Origin: Klebsiella variicola
GTDB lineage: Bacteria > Pseudomonadota > Gammaproteobacteria > Enterobacterales > Enterobacteriaceae
Direction of reading: 5' to 3'
NCBI RefSeq assembly: GCF_000828055.2
Contig: NZ_CP010523.2
Location: 5,022,001-5,086,000, forward strand
DNA: 64,000 nt
Within the stretch, counting starts at the first letter, position 1, and each line of letters starts with the position of its first letter. Below are positions 21,582 to 32,205 of this stretch, piece after piece. The translations under genes were made by a program, and so were the position numbers. Below the pieces are notes generated by a model. The model ran no database searches. It was not told the DNA's origin and was given only the letters and a program-made list of their open reading frames with translations.

Positions 21582-24500
21582 GTGCGCCTGATATACACTT
21601 TCCTGTTGGCCTTGAGCCTCAGTTTCGGGGCGTACGCTGCGACAGCCCCGGATGCTAAACAGATAACCCAGGAACTGGAACAGGCGAAGGCGGCAAAGCC
21701 CGCCCAGCCTGAAACCGTTGAAGTTCTGCAGTCCGCGCTGAACGCGCTTGAGGAGCAAAAATCGTCCCTCGAGCGCGCCCGTCAGTATCAGGACGTTATC
21801 GATAATTTCCCCAAACTGTTTCAAAGCCTGCGCTCCCAGCTCAACAATCTGAGCGAAGAACCGCGCCAGGTGCCAACCGGCCTGACCGCCGATGCGCTGA
21901 ACCAGGAGATCCTGCAGGTCAGCAGCCAGCTGCTGGAATCGAGCCGCCAGGCGCAGCAGGAGCAGGATCGCGCGCGTGAAATCGCCGACTCCCTGAACCA
22001 GCTGCCGCAACAGCAAACCGATGCCCGTCGTCAGCTCAATGAGGTTGAGCGCCGCATCGGCACGCAAACCGGCAACAATGCTCTCGCCCAGGCGCAAAAT
22101 CTTGCCCTGCAGGCGGAATCGGCGCGCCTGAAGGCGCTGGTGGATGAACTCGACCTCGCCCAGCTTTCCGCCAACAACCGCCAGGAGCTGTCGCGCGCCC
22201 GTTCCGAGCTGGCGCAAAAGCAGAGCGAACAACTGGATGCCTATCTGCAGGCGCTGCGCAATTTACAGAACAGCCAGCGCCAGCGGGAGGCGGAAAAGGC
22301 GCTGGAGAGCACCGAACTGCTGGCGGAGAACAGTGAAAACCTGCCGCCGGACATCACCGCGCAGTTCAAGGTCAACCGGGAGCTCTCCCAGGCGCTGAAC
22401 CAGCAGGCGCAGCGCATGGATCTGGTGGCCTCCCAGCAGCGGCAGGCGACGAATCAAACGCTGCAGGTGCGCCAGGCGTTAAACACCCTGCGCGAGCAAT
22501 CGCAGTGGCTGGGCTCTTCCAACCTGCTGGGTGAAGCCTTACGCGCCCAGGTGGCGCGACTGCCGGAGCGCCCTCGCCCACAGCAGCTGGATACGGAAAT
22601 GGCGCAGTTGCGCGTGCAGCGTCTGCGCTTTGAAGATTTACTCAGTAAGCAACCACAGCTGCGGCAGATCCGTCAGGCCGACGGCCAACCGCTGACCAGC
22701 GAGCAGAACAAGATCCTGCAGGCGCAGCTGCGCACGCAGAACGAGCTGCTGAACTCGCTGCTGCGCGGCGGCGATACTCTGATGCTGGAGCTCACTAAGC
22801 TGAAGGTCGCCAACGGCCAGCTGGAAGACGCGCTGAAAGAGATCAACGAAGCGACCCACCGCTATCTGTTCTGGACTTCGGACGTCAGCCCCATCGGCTT
22901 CTCCTGGCCGCTGGAGATTGTCCAGGATCTACGGCGTCTGATCTCCCTGGATACCATCAGCGAGCTGGGCAAAGCCAGCGCGATGATGCTCACCAGCAAA
23001 GAGACCTTGCTGCCGCTGTTTGCCGCCCTGCTGCTGGTTGGCTTTAGCATCAGCTCCCGACGCCATTTCACCCGCTTCCTTGAGCGCTCCAGCGCCCGGG
23101 TGGGGAAAGTCACCCAGGATCACTTCTGGCTGACGCTGCGCACGGTCTTCTGGTCGATACTGGTGGCCTCGCCGCTGCCGGTGCTGTGGATGACGCTCGG
23201 CTATGGCCTGCAGTCCGCCTGGCCCTTCCCGCTGGCGGTGGCGATAGGCGATGGGGTCACGGCGACCGTGCCTTTGCTGTGGGTGGTGATGATCTGCGCC
23301 ACCTTCGCCCGGCCAAACGGGCTGTTTATCGCCCACTTCGGCTGGCCGCGTAACCGCGTGGCGAAAGCGATGCGCTACTACCTGATGAGCATCGGGCTGA
23401 TTGTGCCGCTGATTATGGCGCTGATCATGTTTGATAATCTTAACGACCGCGAGTTCTCCGCTTCGCTGGGCCGCCTGTGCTTCCTGTTGATCTGCGGCGC
23501 GCTGGCGGTGGTTACCCTGAGCCTTAAGCACGCCGGTATTCCGCTCTATCTGGATAAAGAGGGGAATGGCGACAATATGGTGAACCGCCTGCTGTGGAAC
23601 CTGATGCTTGGCGCCCCGCTGGTGGCCATGCTGGCGGCCGCCGTCGGCTACCTCGCCACCGCCCAGGCGCTGCTTGCGCGTCTGGAAACCTCGGTCGCCA
23701 TCTGGTTCCTGCTGCTGGTGGTCTATCACATCATCCGCCGCTGGATGCTGATCCAGCGCCGCCGGCTGGCCTTCGACCGGGCCCGCCACCGTCGCGCGGA
23801 AATTCTCGCCCAGCGCGCCCGCGGCGAAGATGAGCCCGTTCACGTCAGCAGTCCGGAGGGGTCGGTGGAGACGGAGGTCAGCGAGGTCGATCTCGATGCC
23901 ATCAGTACCCAGTCGCTGCGGCTTGTGCGTTCCCTGCTGATGCTGATCGCGCTGCTGTCGGTCATCGTGCTGTGGTCGGAAATTCACTCGGCGTTTGGCT
24001 TCCTTGAGAATATCTCGCTGTGGGACGTGACCTCGACGGTACAAGGGGTGGAAAGCCTTGAGCCGATCACGCTTGGCGCGGTGTTGATTGCCATTCTGGT
24101 GCTGATCATCACCACTCAGCTGGTGCGCAACCTGCCCGCGCTGCTGGAGCTGGCGATCCTCCAGCATCTCGATTTAACGCCCGGCACCGGCTACGCCATC
24201 ACCACCATCACCAAATATCTGCTGATGCTCGTCGGCGGGCTGGTGGGCTTCTCGATGATCGGTATTGAGTGGTCGAAGCTGCAGTGGCTGGTCGCCGCGC
24301 TGGGTGTGGGTCTCGGGTTTGGCCTGCAGGAGATCTTCGCCAACTTTATCTCCGGCCTGATTATCCTGTTTGAGAAGCCGATCCGCATCGGCGATACAGT
24401 CACCATTCGCGACCTGACGGGCAGCATCACCCGCATTAATACCCGTGCGACCACCATCAGTGACTGGGACCGGAAAGAGATTATCGTGCCGAACAAGGCC

Positions 24501-24911
24501 TTCATCACCGAACAGTTTATCAACTGGTCGCTGTCGGACTCAGTCACCCGCGTGGTGCTGACAGTGCCGGCCCCCGTGGACGCCGATACCGACGAGGTCA
24601 CGAAAATTCTCATTGCCGCGGCGCATCGCTGCTCGCTGGTCATCGATACCCCGGCGCCGGAGGCGTTTCTCGTCGACCTGCAGCAGGGGATCCAGATTTT
24701 CGAGCTGCGTATTTTTGCCGCGGAGATGGGGCATCGCATGCCGCTGCGCCATGAGATGCATCAGCTGATCCTGGCGGGCTTCCGCGAACATGGCATTGAT
24801 ATGCCGTTCCCTCCGTTCCAGATGCGTTTGGAAAGTATCGACGGCAGGCAAAGCAGTAAAACCATGACCTCGGCCGGAAAAACCAGCCGCCGTACGGCTG
24901 GTAGCCTGTAA
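21582..24911 (+). CDS. mscM: Miniconductance mechanosensitive channel MscM
   Basis: This large MscS-family channel (1109 aa; E. coli YjeP 1107) protects against hypo-osmotic shock. It has a signal peptide (1-19), a long periplasmic Gln/Ala/Leu-rich coiled-coil region (about 25-450), about ten membrane helices (480-900) and the C-terminal MscS core with GLGFGLQEIFANFISGL and the beta domain VTIRDLTGSITRINTR. The start is GTG at 21582 with AAAGGG upstream. It is co-directional with psd and ends in a terminator. Confidence 0.95.
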   Translation: MRLIYTFLLALSLSFGAYAATAPDAKQITQELEQAKAAKPAQPETVEVLQSALNALEEQKSSLERARQYQDVIDNFPKLFQSLRSQLNNLSEEPRQVPTGLTADALNQEILQVSSQLLESSRQAQQEQDRAREIADSLNQLPQQQTDARRQLNEVERRIGTQTGNNALAQAQNLALQAESARLKALVDELDLAQLSANNRQELSRARSELAQKQSEQLDAYLQALRNLQNSQRQREAEKALESTELLAENSENLPPDITAQFKVNRELSQALNQQAQRMDLVASQQRQATNQTLQVRQALNTLREQSQWLGSSNLLGEALRAQVARLPERPRPQQLDTEMAQLRVQRLRFEDLLSKQPQLRQIRQADGQPLTSEQNKILQAQLRTQNELLNSLLRGGDTLMLELTKLKVANGQLEDALKEINEATHRYLFWTSDVSPIGFSWPLEIVQDLRRLISLDTISELGKASAMMLTSKETLLPLFAALLLVGFSISSRRHFTRFLERSSARVGKVTQDHFWLTLRTVFWSILVASPLPVLWMTLGYGLQSAWPFPLAVAIGDGVTATVPLLWVVMICATFARPNGLFIAHFGWPRNRVAKAMRYYLMSIGLIVPLIMALIMFDNLNDREFSASLGRLCFLLICGALAVVTLSLKHAGIPLYLDKEGNGDNMVNRLLWNLMLGAPLVAMLAAAVGYLATAQALLARLETSVAIWFLLLVVYHIIRRWMLIQRRRLAFDRARHRRAEILAQRARGEDEPVHVSSPEGSVETEVSEVDLDAISTQSLRLVRSLLMLIALLSVIVLWSEIHSAFGFLENISLWDVTSTVQGVESLEPITLGAVLIAILVLIITTQLVRNLPALLELAILQHLDLTPGTGYAITTITKYLLMLVGGLVGFSMIGIEWSKLQWLVAALGVGLGFGLQEIFANFISGLIILFEKPIRIGDTVTIRDLTGSITRINTRATTISDWDRKEIIVPNKAFITEQFINWSLSDSVTRVVLTVPAPVDADTDEVTKILIAAAHRCSLVIDTPAPEAFLVDLQQGIQIFELRIFAAEMGHRMPLRHEMHQLILAGFREHGIDMPFPPFQMRLESIDGRQSSKTMTSAGKTSRRTAGSL

Positions 24912-24918
24912 ACCATCC

Positions 24919-24950
24919 CCTGCCCGGCTGCACCGCCGGGCAGGTTCTTT
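24919..24950 (+). terminator. Terminator after mscM
   Basis: The stem CCTGCCCGGC/GCCGGGCAGG has a six-base loop and is followed by TTCTTT. It lies 8 bases after the mscM stop, close to convergent yjeM. Confidence 0.8.
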
Positions 24951-26451
24951 AACTCTCCATCACCAGCGCGCCGGACGCCATGCGCCGACGGTAGCTTTCG
25001 TAGATCCCCAGCGCCAGCAGTGAGAAGAAGATCGGTCCACCGACCATCCACAGGGTACTGTTCCAGTCCCCGCTGTCGATGACGGGTTGGATAATGGTGA
25101 AGATATTGGCGAAAGTCACCACCAGCAACACCACGCCGGTCGCCAGCAGCGTCGACGAACGGTTTTTGAAAATCACGAACGGTCGGTCAAGATGCGTTTT
25201 CGCCTTGAAGAACGGGAAGGCGATGGTCAGGAATAGATAGGGCAAGGTCATGGAGACATTGGCCATCAGCGTCAGCTTGTTATAAAACGCGGAAGCGCTA
25301 TCCCCACCGAACGATACCAGTACGATAAACACCCCGACCAGCAGACACTGCAGCCACATCGCCGCGGCGGGCATGCCGTTGACGTTGAGACGGGTCATCA
25401 CCGACGGCCAGAGCGCTTTTGGCGTGCCCTGGATAATCGCTTTCAGGGGAGAATAGCTGAGGGTGAAGAACGCGCCAGTGTAAGCGAGAAACATCGACAG
25501 GCCGGTAATACGGGCGAACCAGACTCCGGTCAGGGCCGCCGACTCTGGCGTCAGGTGCAGAGCCTGGCCGAGCGTCGTCCCAAGGCTGGTCATCAGCACA
25601 TAGGTGATGTTGCCGAGGTTGGTCGAACGCGCGCCAAGCACCTGCTGCCAGTTGGCGCTCACGCCCCACAGCACAATCGCCAGCGAGTAACCGACCGAGA
25701 TAACGATCGCCGCGATGATAATCCCTTTGGCAAAGTTCTTTTCCGGCTTATCAGTCTTATCCACTAAGCCGCCGACCGCCTCAATTCCGCCATAGGCAAA
25801 GATGGCAAATACCACAAACGACAGCATCGCCATGCCCGACTGATACCCGGGATTAGGTGAAAAGGTGAAGTTTAACGGTTGGGCGAAATGGCCGCCGTTG
25901 AGCAGGAGGATCGCCCCGCTCACCAGCAGTAGCACCAGGTTAAGCCCCATCACCGCGATGCCGCCGACGGCGGTGATTTTGGCGATTTTATTGATCCCTT
26001 TGACGGCAATAAAGGTCACGACACCCATCCAGCAGGCTGCCAGAATGCCCACCGTCTGCGTCGGGGTCAGGCTAGCCAGCGCCCAGGTCTGGGTTTTGTC
26101 CGCGCCAAACAAAAAGGTGGATAACGGCACCCAAATTTTAGCCGCCGTACTCACCATCCACACCACGTACGACGCAAACCACATAAAGGTGCCGATGAAA
26201 GCAAAGCGCGGCCCGACGCTGTGGTTCATCCAGGAATAGATCCCGCCCTCTTCGCGACGATAAGCCGAGCCCATCTCCGCCATCATCAGCGCGAACGGAA
26301 TAAAGAAAAAGAGGGCGGAAAAAAGATAAAACGGCATCGCGCTGTAGCCCATCAGATAAAACGCCGACGGGCTGTTGGCAAAGCCAAACACCGAAGTGAA
26401 GATCATCAGAATCAGCCCAATCAGGCTCATCTTCTTGAATTGTTGATGCAT
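24949..26451 (-). CDS. yjeM: YjeM, APC-family amino-acid permease
   Basis: This inner-membrane transporter (500 aa) belongs to the APC superfamily and groups with glutamate/GABA antiporter-like proteins. About 12 hydrophobic segments are visible. The first carries LIGLILMIFTSVFGFANSP and a later one FAIFAYGGIEAVGGLVDKT, which matches the E. coli YjeM pattern between mscM and epmA. Substrate is unknown. The start MHQQFKKM at 26451 is preferred over the ATG at 26463 on length. Confidence 0.9.
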   Translation of the reverse strand: MHQQFKKMSLIGLILMIFTSVFGFANSPSAFYLMGYSAMPFYLFSALFFFIPFALMMAEMGSAYRREEGGIYSWMNHSVGPRFAFIGTFMWFASYVVWMVSTAAKIWVPLSTFLFGADKTQTWALASLTPTQTVGILAACWMGVVTFIAVKGINKIAKITAVGGIAVMGLNLVLLLVSGAILLLNGGHFAQPLNFTFSPNPGYQSGMAMLSFVVFAIFAYGGIEAVGGLVDKTDKPEKNFAKGIIIAAIVISVGYSLAIVLWGVSANWQQVLGARSTNLGNITYVLMTSLGTTLGQALHLTPESAALTGVWFARITGLSMFLAYTGAFFTLSYSPLKAIIQGTPKALWPSVMTRLNVNGMPAAAMWLQCLLVGVFIVLVSFGGDSASAFYNKLTLMANVSMTLPYLFLTIAFPFFKAKTHLDRPFVIFKNRSSTLLATGVVLLVVTFANIFTIIQPVIDSGDWNSTLWMVGGPIFFSLLALGIYESYRRRMASGALVMES

Positions 26452-26596
26452 AAATCTATCCAAACGAGGGCATCACCCAACAGGCAACGCCTGGCCTCAA
26501 AAAATGAGCGCGGATAGTAGCAAAAGCACGGAAGGAGATTGTGGGTATTCGGGCGAAAACCGGGATAGCGTGAGGGAGGATCGGTCAGGGCGGGTC

Positions 26597-26633
26597 TGTC
26601 ACCTCCCCCGCTCTCAGGCGGCAGGAGGTGACA
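26597..26633 (-). terminator. Stem-loop just after epmA
   Basis: Ten-base arms TGTCACCTCC/GGAGGTGACA flank a 17-base spacer directly downstream of the epmA stop. No T-run follows, so intrinsic termination is only possible. Confidence 0.35.
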
Positions 26634-26639
26634 GCGCCA

Positions 26640-27617
26640 TCAGGCGCGGTCGACCGTAAAGGCGATCACCTCGCCGATGCTTTCGGCACCCAGCGCCAGC
26701 ATCACCACACGGTCAACGCCCAGCGCCACGCCGGAGCAGTCCGGCAGGCCCGCCTCTAGTGCCGCCAGCAGGTTGTTATCGATAGGCTGCTGCGGAAGGC
26801 CGCGCGCGGCGCGTTTGCGGTTGTCCTGCTCGAATCGCAGACGCTGTTCGCGGGCATCGGTCAGCTCGTGGAAACCATTCGCCAGCTCAATACCTTTGTA
26901 GTAAACCTCGAAGCGCTCGGCGACCCGATGATCTTCCGGGCTGATCTGCGCTAACGAGGCCTGGGTGGCCGGGAAATGATAGATAAACGTCGGCCGATCT
27001 TTACCGATGTGCGGCTCCACGCCCATGGTGAACAACAGTTGCAGCAGCGTGTCGCGATCTTCTTCAGTATCGGCGATATTGCTTAAATCCAGCTTCGCCG
27101 CGACTTCACGCAACTGCGTTTTATCAGCAGAGAGCGGATCAATATCCAGATGACGCTGGAACGCCTGCTGATAGGAGAGGCTTTCCGCTGGCTGACACTC
27201 CAGAACCTGCTGCAGCAGGTCGTCCACCTCGTTGATCAGGCGATACATGTCATAGCACGGACGATACCACTCCAGCATGGTGAATTCCGGGTTGTGATGC
27301 CGGCCCATCTCTTCATTACGAAAGCTGCGACACAACTGGAAAACCGGACCGCAGCCCGCCGCCAGCAGGCGCTTCATATGGTATTCCGGACTGGTCATCA
27401 GGTACAGATTGAGTCCCTGTGAATGGCCCGGGCCGACGAAACGGGTTTCGAACGGGAACAAATGAATATCCGTTACCGTCGCCTGACTCATGCAAGGCGT
27501 CTCCACCTCCAGCACGCCGCGATCGGTAAAGAAACGGCGGATTTCCGCCATCACCGCCGCGCGTTTCAACAGATTGGGAATGGGTGCGCTCGGCTGCCAG
27601 GTTGCCGTCTCGCTCAT
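26640..27617 (-). CDS. epmA: EF-P-(R)-beta-lysine ligase EpmA
   Basis: EpmA is a truncated class II lysyl-tRNA synthetase paralogue that attaches (R)-beta-lysine to Lys34 of EF-P. It has 325 aa and lacks the anticodon-binding domain. Class II motifs are visible: [16 protein letters not shown] (about 28), [20 protein letters not shown] (motif 2, about 100) and [12 protein letters not shown] (motif 3, about 297). Both its target efp (32801) and the aminomutase epmB (33409) are within 8 kb. It is divergent from frdA. Confidence 0.96.
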   Translation of the reverse strand: MSETATWQPSAPIPNLLKRAAVMAEIRRFFTDRGVLEVETPCMSQATVTDIHLFPFETRFVGPGHSQGLNLYLMTSPEYHMKRLLAAGCGPVFQLCRSFRNEEMGRHHNPEFTMLEWYRPCYDMYRLINEVDDLLQQVLECQPAESLSYQQAFQRHLDIDPLSADKTQLREVAAKLDLSNIADTEEDRDTLLQLLFTMGVEPHIGKDRPTFIYHFPATQASLAQISPEDHRVAERFEVYYKGIELANGFHELTDAREQRLRFEQDNRKRAARGLPQQPIDNNLLAALEAGLPDCSGVALGVDRVVMLALGAESIGEVIAFTVDRA

Positions 27618-27776
27618 GGTACTTTCTCCGATTGCAAATTAAGGGCACGAAGTCTACTCGCAACCGGCGAGTGAAACAAATTTTGTGCAATCCCCGGCAG
27701 ATTACATGCCATTAATCTATCGTTAACCTGAATGCATAAATATCACTGATAAATAACCGCACATATCGATAAAAAA

Positions 27777-27818
27777 ATCGAACACGTCAATTTTCCTTAC
27801 TGACCCTACGGCTATACT
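27777..27818 (+). promoter_or_regulatory. frdABCD promoter with candidate FNR site
   Basis: A TATACT -10 box at 27813-27818 lies in a context (TGTACCTATAAAGGAGCAGTG follows closely) that I recall as nearly identical in the E. coli frd promoter. The sequence ATCGAACACGTCAA at 27777-27790 is an imperfect FNR-like box at the expected distance of about 41 bases upstream of the start point. The match is weak on its own. Confidence 0.45.
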
Positions 27819-27892
27819 CCTGTACCTATAAAGGAGCAGTGATACTTTTTCGCCAGCCCGGCGGCGAAATACACTAAAACTGGAGGAATGTC

Positions 27893-29683
27893 GTGCAAAC
27901 TTTTCAAGCCGATCTCGCCGTAATTGGTGCTGGCGGAGCAGGCCTACGCGCCGCTATCGCCGCCGCCCAGGCCAACCCCAATGCCAAAATCGCCCTGATT
28001 TCTAAAGTCTATCCGATGCGCAGCCATACGGTCGCTGCAGAAGGGGGGTCCGCAGCCGTTGCCCAGGATCACGATAGCTTTGAGTATCATTTTCACGACA
28101 CCGTCGCCGGAGGCGACTGGCTGTGCGAGCAGGATGTCGTCGACTATTTCGTTCATCACTGCCCAACGGAAATGACCCAGCTGGAACAGTGGGGATGCCC
28201 GTGGAGCCGCCGCCCCGACGGCAGCGTCAACGTCCGGCGCTTCGGTGGGATGAAAATCGAACGCACCTGGTTTGCCGCCGATAAAACCGGCTTCCACATG
28301 CTGCATACTCTCTTCCAGACCTCCCTTCAGTTTCCCCAAATTCAGCGCTTTGATGAACATTTCGTCCTTGACCTGCTGGTCGATGACGGGCAGGCCCGCG
28401 GCCTGGTAGCGATGAATATGATGGAAGGCACCCTGGTGCAGATCCGCGCTAACGCGGTCGTGCTGGCTACCGGCGGCGCCGGGCGCGTCTATCGTTACAA
28501 CACCAACGGCGGCATCGTTACTGGTGATGGTATGGGTATGGCGCTGGGCCATGGCGTGCCGCTGCGCGATATGGAATTTGTTCAGTATCACCCGACCGGC
28601 CTGCCGGGCTCCGGGATCCTGATGACCGAAGGCTGCCGCGGTGAAGGCGGGATTCTGGTCAACAAAAACGGCTATCGCTACCTGCAGGATTACGGCATGG
28701 GCCCGGAAACCCCGCTCGGCGAACCGAAGAACAAATATATGGAGCTGGGTCCACGCGACAAAGTGTCCCAGGCCTTCTGGCACGAATGGCGGAAAGGGAA
28801 CACCATCCCGACGCCGCGCGGCGACGTGGTCTACCTCGATCTCCGCCACCTCGGCGAGAAAAAACTGCTGGAGCGTCTGCCGTTTATCTGTGAACTGGCG
28901 AAAGCCTACGTCGGCGTCGACCCGGTGAAAGAGCCGATCCCGGTGCGCCCGACCGCGCACTACACCATGGGCGGTATCGAAACCGATCAGCAGTGCGAAA
29001 CCCGGATCAAAGGGCTGTTTGCCGTGGGCGAATGCTCGTCCGTCGGTCTGCACGGCGCCAACCGTCTGGGTTCCAACTCGCTGGCCGAGCTGGTGGTCTT
29101 CGGCCGCCTGGCCGGGGAACAGGCTATGCAGCGCGCCGCACAGACGACTGAGGCAAATAGTGCCGCACTAGATGCACAGGCCGCCGATGTAGAGCAACGG
29201 CTGAAAAATCTCGTTAACCAGGAAGGTAACGAAAACTGGGCGAAAATCCGCGACGAAATGGGGCTGTCGATGGAGGAAGGCTGCGGCATCTACCGTACGC
29301 CGGAGCTGATGCAGAAAACTATCGATAAGCTGGCTGAGCTGCAGGAGCGCTTCAAGCGCGTGCGCATTACCGACAACTCCAGCGTGTTCAACACCGACCT
29401 GCTGTACACCATTGAACTGGGACACGGCCTGAACGTTGCCGAATGTATGGCGCACTCGGCCATCGCCCGAAAAGAATCGCGCGGTGCGCACCAGCGTCTG
29501 GATGAGGGCTGTACCGAGCGCGACGACGTCAACTTCCTCAAGCACACCCTCGCCTTCCGCGAGGCCGATGGCACCACCCGTCTGGAATATGGCGACGTGA
29601 AGATCACCACGCTGCCACCGGCAAAACGTGTCTATGGCGCCGAAGCGGAAGCGGCTGAGAAGAAGGAGACCACCCATGGCTGA
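27893..29683 (+). CDS. frdA: Fumarate reductase flavoprotein subunit
   Basis: This is the catalytic subunit of membrane-bound quinol:fumarate reductase, used in anaerobic respiration. It has 596 aa. The FAD fold [10 protein letters not shown] is near 12-21, and His45 in [10 protein letters not shown] is the covalent FAD attachment site. [21 protein letters not shown] includes active-site residues. The start is GTG at 27893 with a TGGAGGAATGTC upstream context. It overlaps frdB by 8 bp in the four-gene operon frdABCD. Confidence 0.98.
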   Translation: MQTFQADLAVIGAGGAGLRAAIAAAQANPNAKIALISKVYPMRSHTVAAEGGSAAVAQDHDSFEYHFHDTVAGGDWLCEQDVVDYFVHHCPTEMTQLEQWGCPWSRRPDGSVNVRRFGGMKIERTWFAADKTGFHMLHTLFQTSLQFPQIQRFDEHFVLDLLVDDGQARGLVAMNMMEGTLVQIRANAVVLATGGAGRVYRYNTNGGIVTGDGMGMALGHGVPLRDMEFVQYHPTGLPGSGILMTEGCRGEGGILVNKNGYRYLQDYGMGPETPLGEPKNKYMELGPRDKVSQAFWHEWRKGNTIPTPRGDVVYLDLRHLGEKKLLERLPFICELAKAYVGVDPVKEPIPVRPTAHYTMGGIETDQQCETRIKGLFAVGECSSVGLHGANRLGSNSLAELVVFGRLAGEQAMQRAAQTTEANSAALDAQAADVEQRLKNLVNQEGNENWAKIRDEMGLSMEEGCGIYRTPELMQKTIDKLAELQERFKRVRITDNSSVFNTDLLYTIELGHGLNVAECMAHSAIARKESRGAHQRLDEGCTERDDVNFLKHTLAFREADGTTRLEYGDVKITTLPPAKRVYGAEAEAAEKKETTHG

Positions 29684-30410
29684 GATGAAAAACCTGAAAG
29701 TCGAAGTGGTGCGCTACAACCCGGAGGTCGACACCGCACCGCATAGCGCATTCTATGACGTGCCCTATGATGAGCAGACCTCGCTGCTGGACGCCCTGGG
29801 CTACATCAAAGACAACCTGGCGCCAGACCTGAGCTACCGCTGGTCCTGCCGGATGGCGATCTGCGGCTCCTGCGGCATGATGGTCAACAAAGTGCCGAAG
29901 CTGGCCTGCAAAACGTTCCTGCGCGATTACACCAAAGGCATCAAAGTTGAGGCGCTGGCCAACTTCCCGATCGAACGCGATCTGGTGGTGGATATGACCC
30001 ACTTTATCGAAAGTCTGGAGGCCATTAAGCCGTATATCATCGGCAATAACCGCACGCCGGACCAGGGGCCAAACAAGCAGACGCCAGCCCAGATGGCCAA
30101 ATACCATCAGTTCTCCGGCTGCATCAACTGCGGGCTGTGCTATGCCGCCTGCCCGCAGTTCGGCCTGAATCCGGAATTTATCGGCCCGGCGGCGATCACC
30201 CTCGCCCACCGCTACAACGAAGACAGCCGCGACCACGGCAAAAAGGAACGTATGGCGCAGCTTAACGGCCAGAACGGCGTCTGGACCTGTACTTTCGTGG
30301 GCTACTGCTCGGAAGTGTGTCCGAAGCACGTCGACCCGGCGGCCGCGATCCAGCAGGGCAAGGTGGAAAGCTCGAAAGACTTTCTTATCGCCACCCTGAA
30401 ACCACGCTAA
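29676..30410 (+). CDS. frdB: Fumarate reductase iron-sulfur subunit
   Basis: FrdB passes electrons from menaquinol to FrdA through three clusters. It has 244 aa. The [2Fe-2S] motif [12 protein letters not shown] is near 57-68 with a later Cys. The [4Fe-4S] and [3Fe-4S] ligands are [12 protein letters not shown] (about 148) and [11 protein letters not shown] (about 210). The ATG at 29676 overlaps the frdA stop (ATGGCTGA), so the more upstream in-frame ATG at 29628 is not used. Confidence 0.98.
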   Translation: MAEMKNLKVEVVRYNPEVDTAPHSAFYDVPYDEQTSLLDALGYIKDNLAPDLSYRWSCRMAICGSCGMMVNKVPKLACKTFLRDYTKGIKVEALANFPIERDLVVDMTHFIESLEAIKPYIIGNNRTPDQGPNKQTPAQMAKYHQFSGCINCGLCYAACPQFGLNPEFIGPAAITLAHRYNEDSRDHGKKERMAQLNGQNGVWTCTFVGYCSEVCPKHVDPAAAIQQGKVESSKDFLIATLKPR

Positions 30411-30420
30411 GGAGTGCATT

Positions 30421-30816
30421 ATGACGACGAAACGCAAACCCTACGTGCGGCCAATGACCTCCACCTGGTGGAAAAAGCTGCCGTTTTATCGCTTCTACAT
30501 GGTGCGGGAAGGGACAGCGGTACCGACAGTATGGTTTAGCATTGTGCTGATTTACGGGCTGTTTGCCCTCAAGCACGGCGCCGAAAGCTGGGCGGGATAT
30601 ATCGGATTCCTGCAAAACCCGGTGGTGGTGATCCTCAATCTGATTACCCTGGCGGCGGCGCTGCTGCACACCAAAACCTGGTTTGAGCTGGCGCCGAAAG
30701 CCGCCAACGTCATCATCAAAGGCGAAAAAATGGGGCCAGAGCCGGTCATTAAAGGGCTCTGGGTGGTAACGGCGGTGGTCACTGTGGTGATCCTGTTTGT
30801 GGCCCTGTTCTGGTAA
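30421..30816 (+). CDS. frdC: Fumarate reductase membrane anchor subunit C
   Basis: This is a 131-aa inner-membrane anchor with three hydrophobic helices (about 30-48, 62-85, 108-130). Together with FrdD it binds menaquinol. The N-terminus [18 protein letters not shown] is typical, and the conserved Glu and Lys residues around it belong to the quinone site. It starts 10 bp after frdB and ends 10 bp before frdD. Confidence 0.97.
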
Positions 30817-30826
30817 GGAGGCTGAG

Positions 30827-31186
30827 ATGATTAATCCCAATCCGAAACGTTCCGATGAACCCGTATTCTGGGGGCTGTTTGGCGCAGGCGGCATGTGGGG
30901 CGCGATCGTCGCGCCGGTGATGGTGCTGCTGGTCGGCATCTTGCTGCCGCTGGGGCTCGCCCCGGCAGACGCCTTCAGCTATGAGCGCGTGCTGGCTTTT
31001 GCCCAAAGCTTTATCGGCCGCGCATTCATCTTTCTGATGATTGTTCTGCCGCTGTGGTGCGGTCTACACCGTATTCACCACGCCATGCACGACCTGAAAA
31101 TCCATGTACCCAACGGTAAGTGGGTCTTCTACGGCCTGGCGGCAATCCTCAGCGTCATCACCCTCGTTGGCGTACTGTTTATCTGA
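30827..31186 (+). CDS. frdD: Fumarate reductase membrane anchor subunit D
   Basis: This 119-aa anchor has three membrane helices and the conserved [16 protein letters not shown] segment near 75-90. The ATG at 30827 follows a TAAGGAGG site; length equals E. coli FrdD. It is the last frd gene. In E. coli ampC starts at this point, but here the next gene is blc. Confidence 0.97.
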
Positions 31187-31194
31187 TCCTGCAA

Positions 31195-31230
31195 GAGCCC
31201 GGTCGCATTTCTGCTACCGGGCTCGCTTCA
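31195..31230 (+). terminator. Terminator after frdD (position of the ampC attenuator in E. coli)
   Basis: The stem GAGCCCGGT/ACCGGGCTC has a 12-base loop 8 bases after the frdD stop. In E. coli the equivalent hairpin lies in the ampC leader; here no beta-lactamase gene follows. Confidence 0.75.
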
Positions 31231-31299
31231 TGTAAAAATCTTGCCGCCTTTTCCCTGCTGGACTCTACACTTAGCTTAAAAGCCAGCAAGGAGCATGCC

Positions 31300-31833
31300 A
31301 TGCGTATCCTGCCGATAATCACCGCGATTGCCGTCTCGTTCCTGTCTGTCGCCTGCAGCACGCCCACCCCACCGCCGGGCGTCACCGTGGTCAGTCCCTT
31401 CGACGTTCAGCGCTATCTGGGTACCTGGTATGAAATCGCCCGCTTTGACCACCCTTTTGAAAGCGGGCTGGAAAAGGTCACGATCGCCTGGCACCCACGC
31501 GATGACGGCGGCCTGGACGTGGTCAATAAAGGCTATAACCCCGACCGCGGTATGTGGCAGAAAACGGATGGAGTGGCGTACTTTACCGGCGAGCCCAGCC
31601 GCGCCGCGCTGAAGATCTCCTTCTTCGGCCCTTTCTACGGCAGCTATAACGTCATTGCCCTGGATAAGGAGTATCGTTACGCGCTGGTCTGCGGACCCGA
31701 TCGCGACTATCTCTGGTTACTGGCGCGGGCACCCACCATCGCTCCGGAGGTCAGGCAGCAGATGCTGGATATTGCTACCCGGCAGGGCTTTGATGTCAGC
31801 AAACTGATCTGGGTCAATCAGCGCTACAACTAG
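31300..31833 (+). CDS. blc: Outer-membrane lipocalin Blc
   Basis: Blc is a lipoprotein lipocalin that binds fatty acids and lysophospholipids at the outer membrane. It has 177 aa, the E. coli length. The signal peptide ends in a lipobox at Cys19 (SVAC). The lipocalin motif is [16 protein letters not shown] near 38-53. The start at 31300 has AAGGAG upstream. It is convergent with gdx, their stop codons overlapping at 31830-31833. Confidence 0.95.
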   Translation: MRILPIITAIAVSFLSVACSTPTPPPGVTVVSPFDVQRYLGTWYEIARFDHPFESGLEKVTIAWHPRDDGGLDVVNKGYNPDRGMWQKTDGVAYFTGEPSRAALKISFFGPFYGSYNVIALDKEYRYALVCGPDRDYLWLLARAPTIAPEVRQQMLDIATRQGFDVSKLIWVNQRYN

Positions 31834-32147
31834 TGCGCGCTAATCTTCAGGCCAATGATGCCGACCACGATGCAGACGAGACTGGCGATACGCATAGCGC
31901 TGGCGGATTCACCCAACAGCACAATACCGGTCACGGCGGCGCCCACAGCGCCGATTCCGGTCCAGACGGCGTAAGCAGTTCCCACCGGCAGGGTTTTCAT
32001 CGCCCACGAAAGCAGCGCCATGCTGACGACCATCGCCACGATGGTGATGACGCTGGGAACCAGCCGGCTAAAGCCATGGGTATATTTCAGGCCGACGGCC
32101 CATACCACTTCCAGCAGACCAGCGATAAATAAGACTATCCAGGACAT
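31830..32147 (-). CDS. gdx: Guanidinium exporter Gdx (SugE)
   Basis: This is a 105-aa small-multidrug-resistance-family dimeric exporter with four membrane helices; the Gdx branch exports guanidinium in exchange for protons. The key Glu in [17 protein letters not shown] (residue 13) and the helix 3 [14 protein letters not shown] are typical of Gdx. A guanidine-II riboswitch lies just upstream, which supports Gdx over other SMR proteins. Confidence 0.95.
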   Translation of the reverse strand: MSWIVLFIAGLLEVVWAVGLKYTHGFSRLVPSVITIVAMVVSMALLSWAMKTLPVGTAYAVWTGIGAVGAAVTGIVLLGESASAMRIASLVCIVVGIIGLKISAH

Positions 32148-32161
32148 AAGGCTCCTTTGCT

Positions 32162-32205
32162 GGGGCCGTCCCCGGATGAGAAACGCTTACGGGTCGTCCC
32201 GTAAG
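32162..32205 (-). promoter_or_regulatory. Guanidine-II (mini-ykkC) riboswitch upstream of gdx
   Basis: On the minus strand two adjacent hairpins carry the diagnostic ACGR loops: CTTACGGG-ACGA-CCCGTAAG and GGGG-ACGG-CCCC, 12 bases apart. The second hairpin lies 14 bases before the gdx start and next to its AAAGGAG site, consistent with control of translation by guanidine. Confidence 0.92.

Noticed and set aside
22929..24167. A 412-codon minus-strand open frame
   Set aside because: It is fully inside mscM on the other strand, with a His/Gln/Arg-rich composition typical of antisense shadows.
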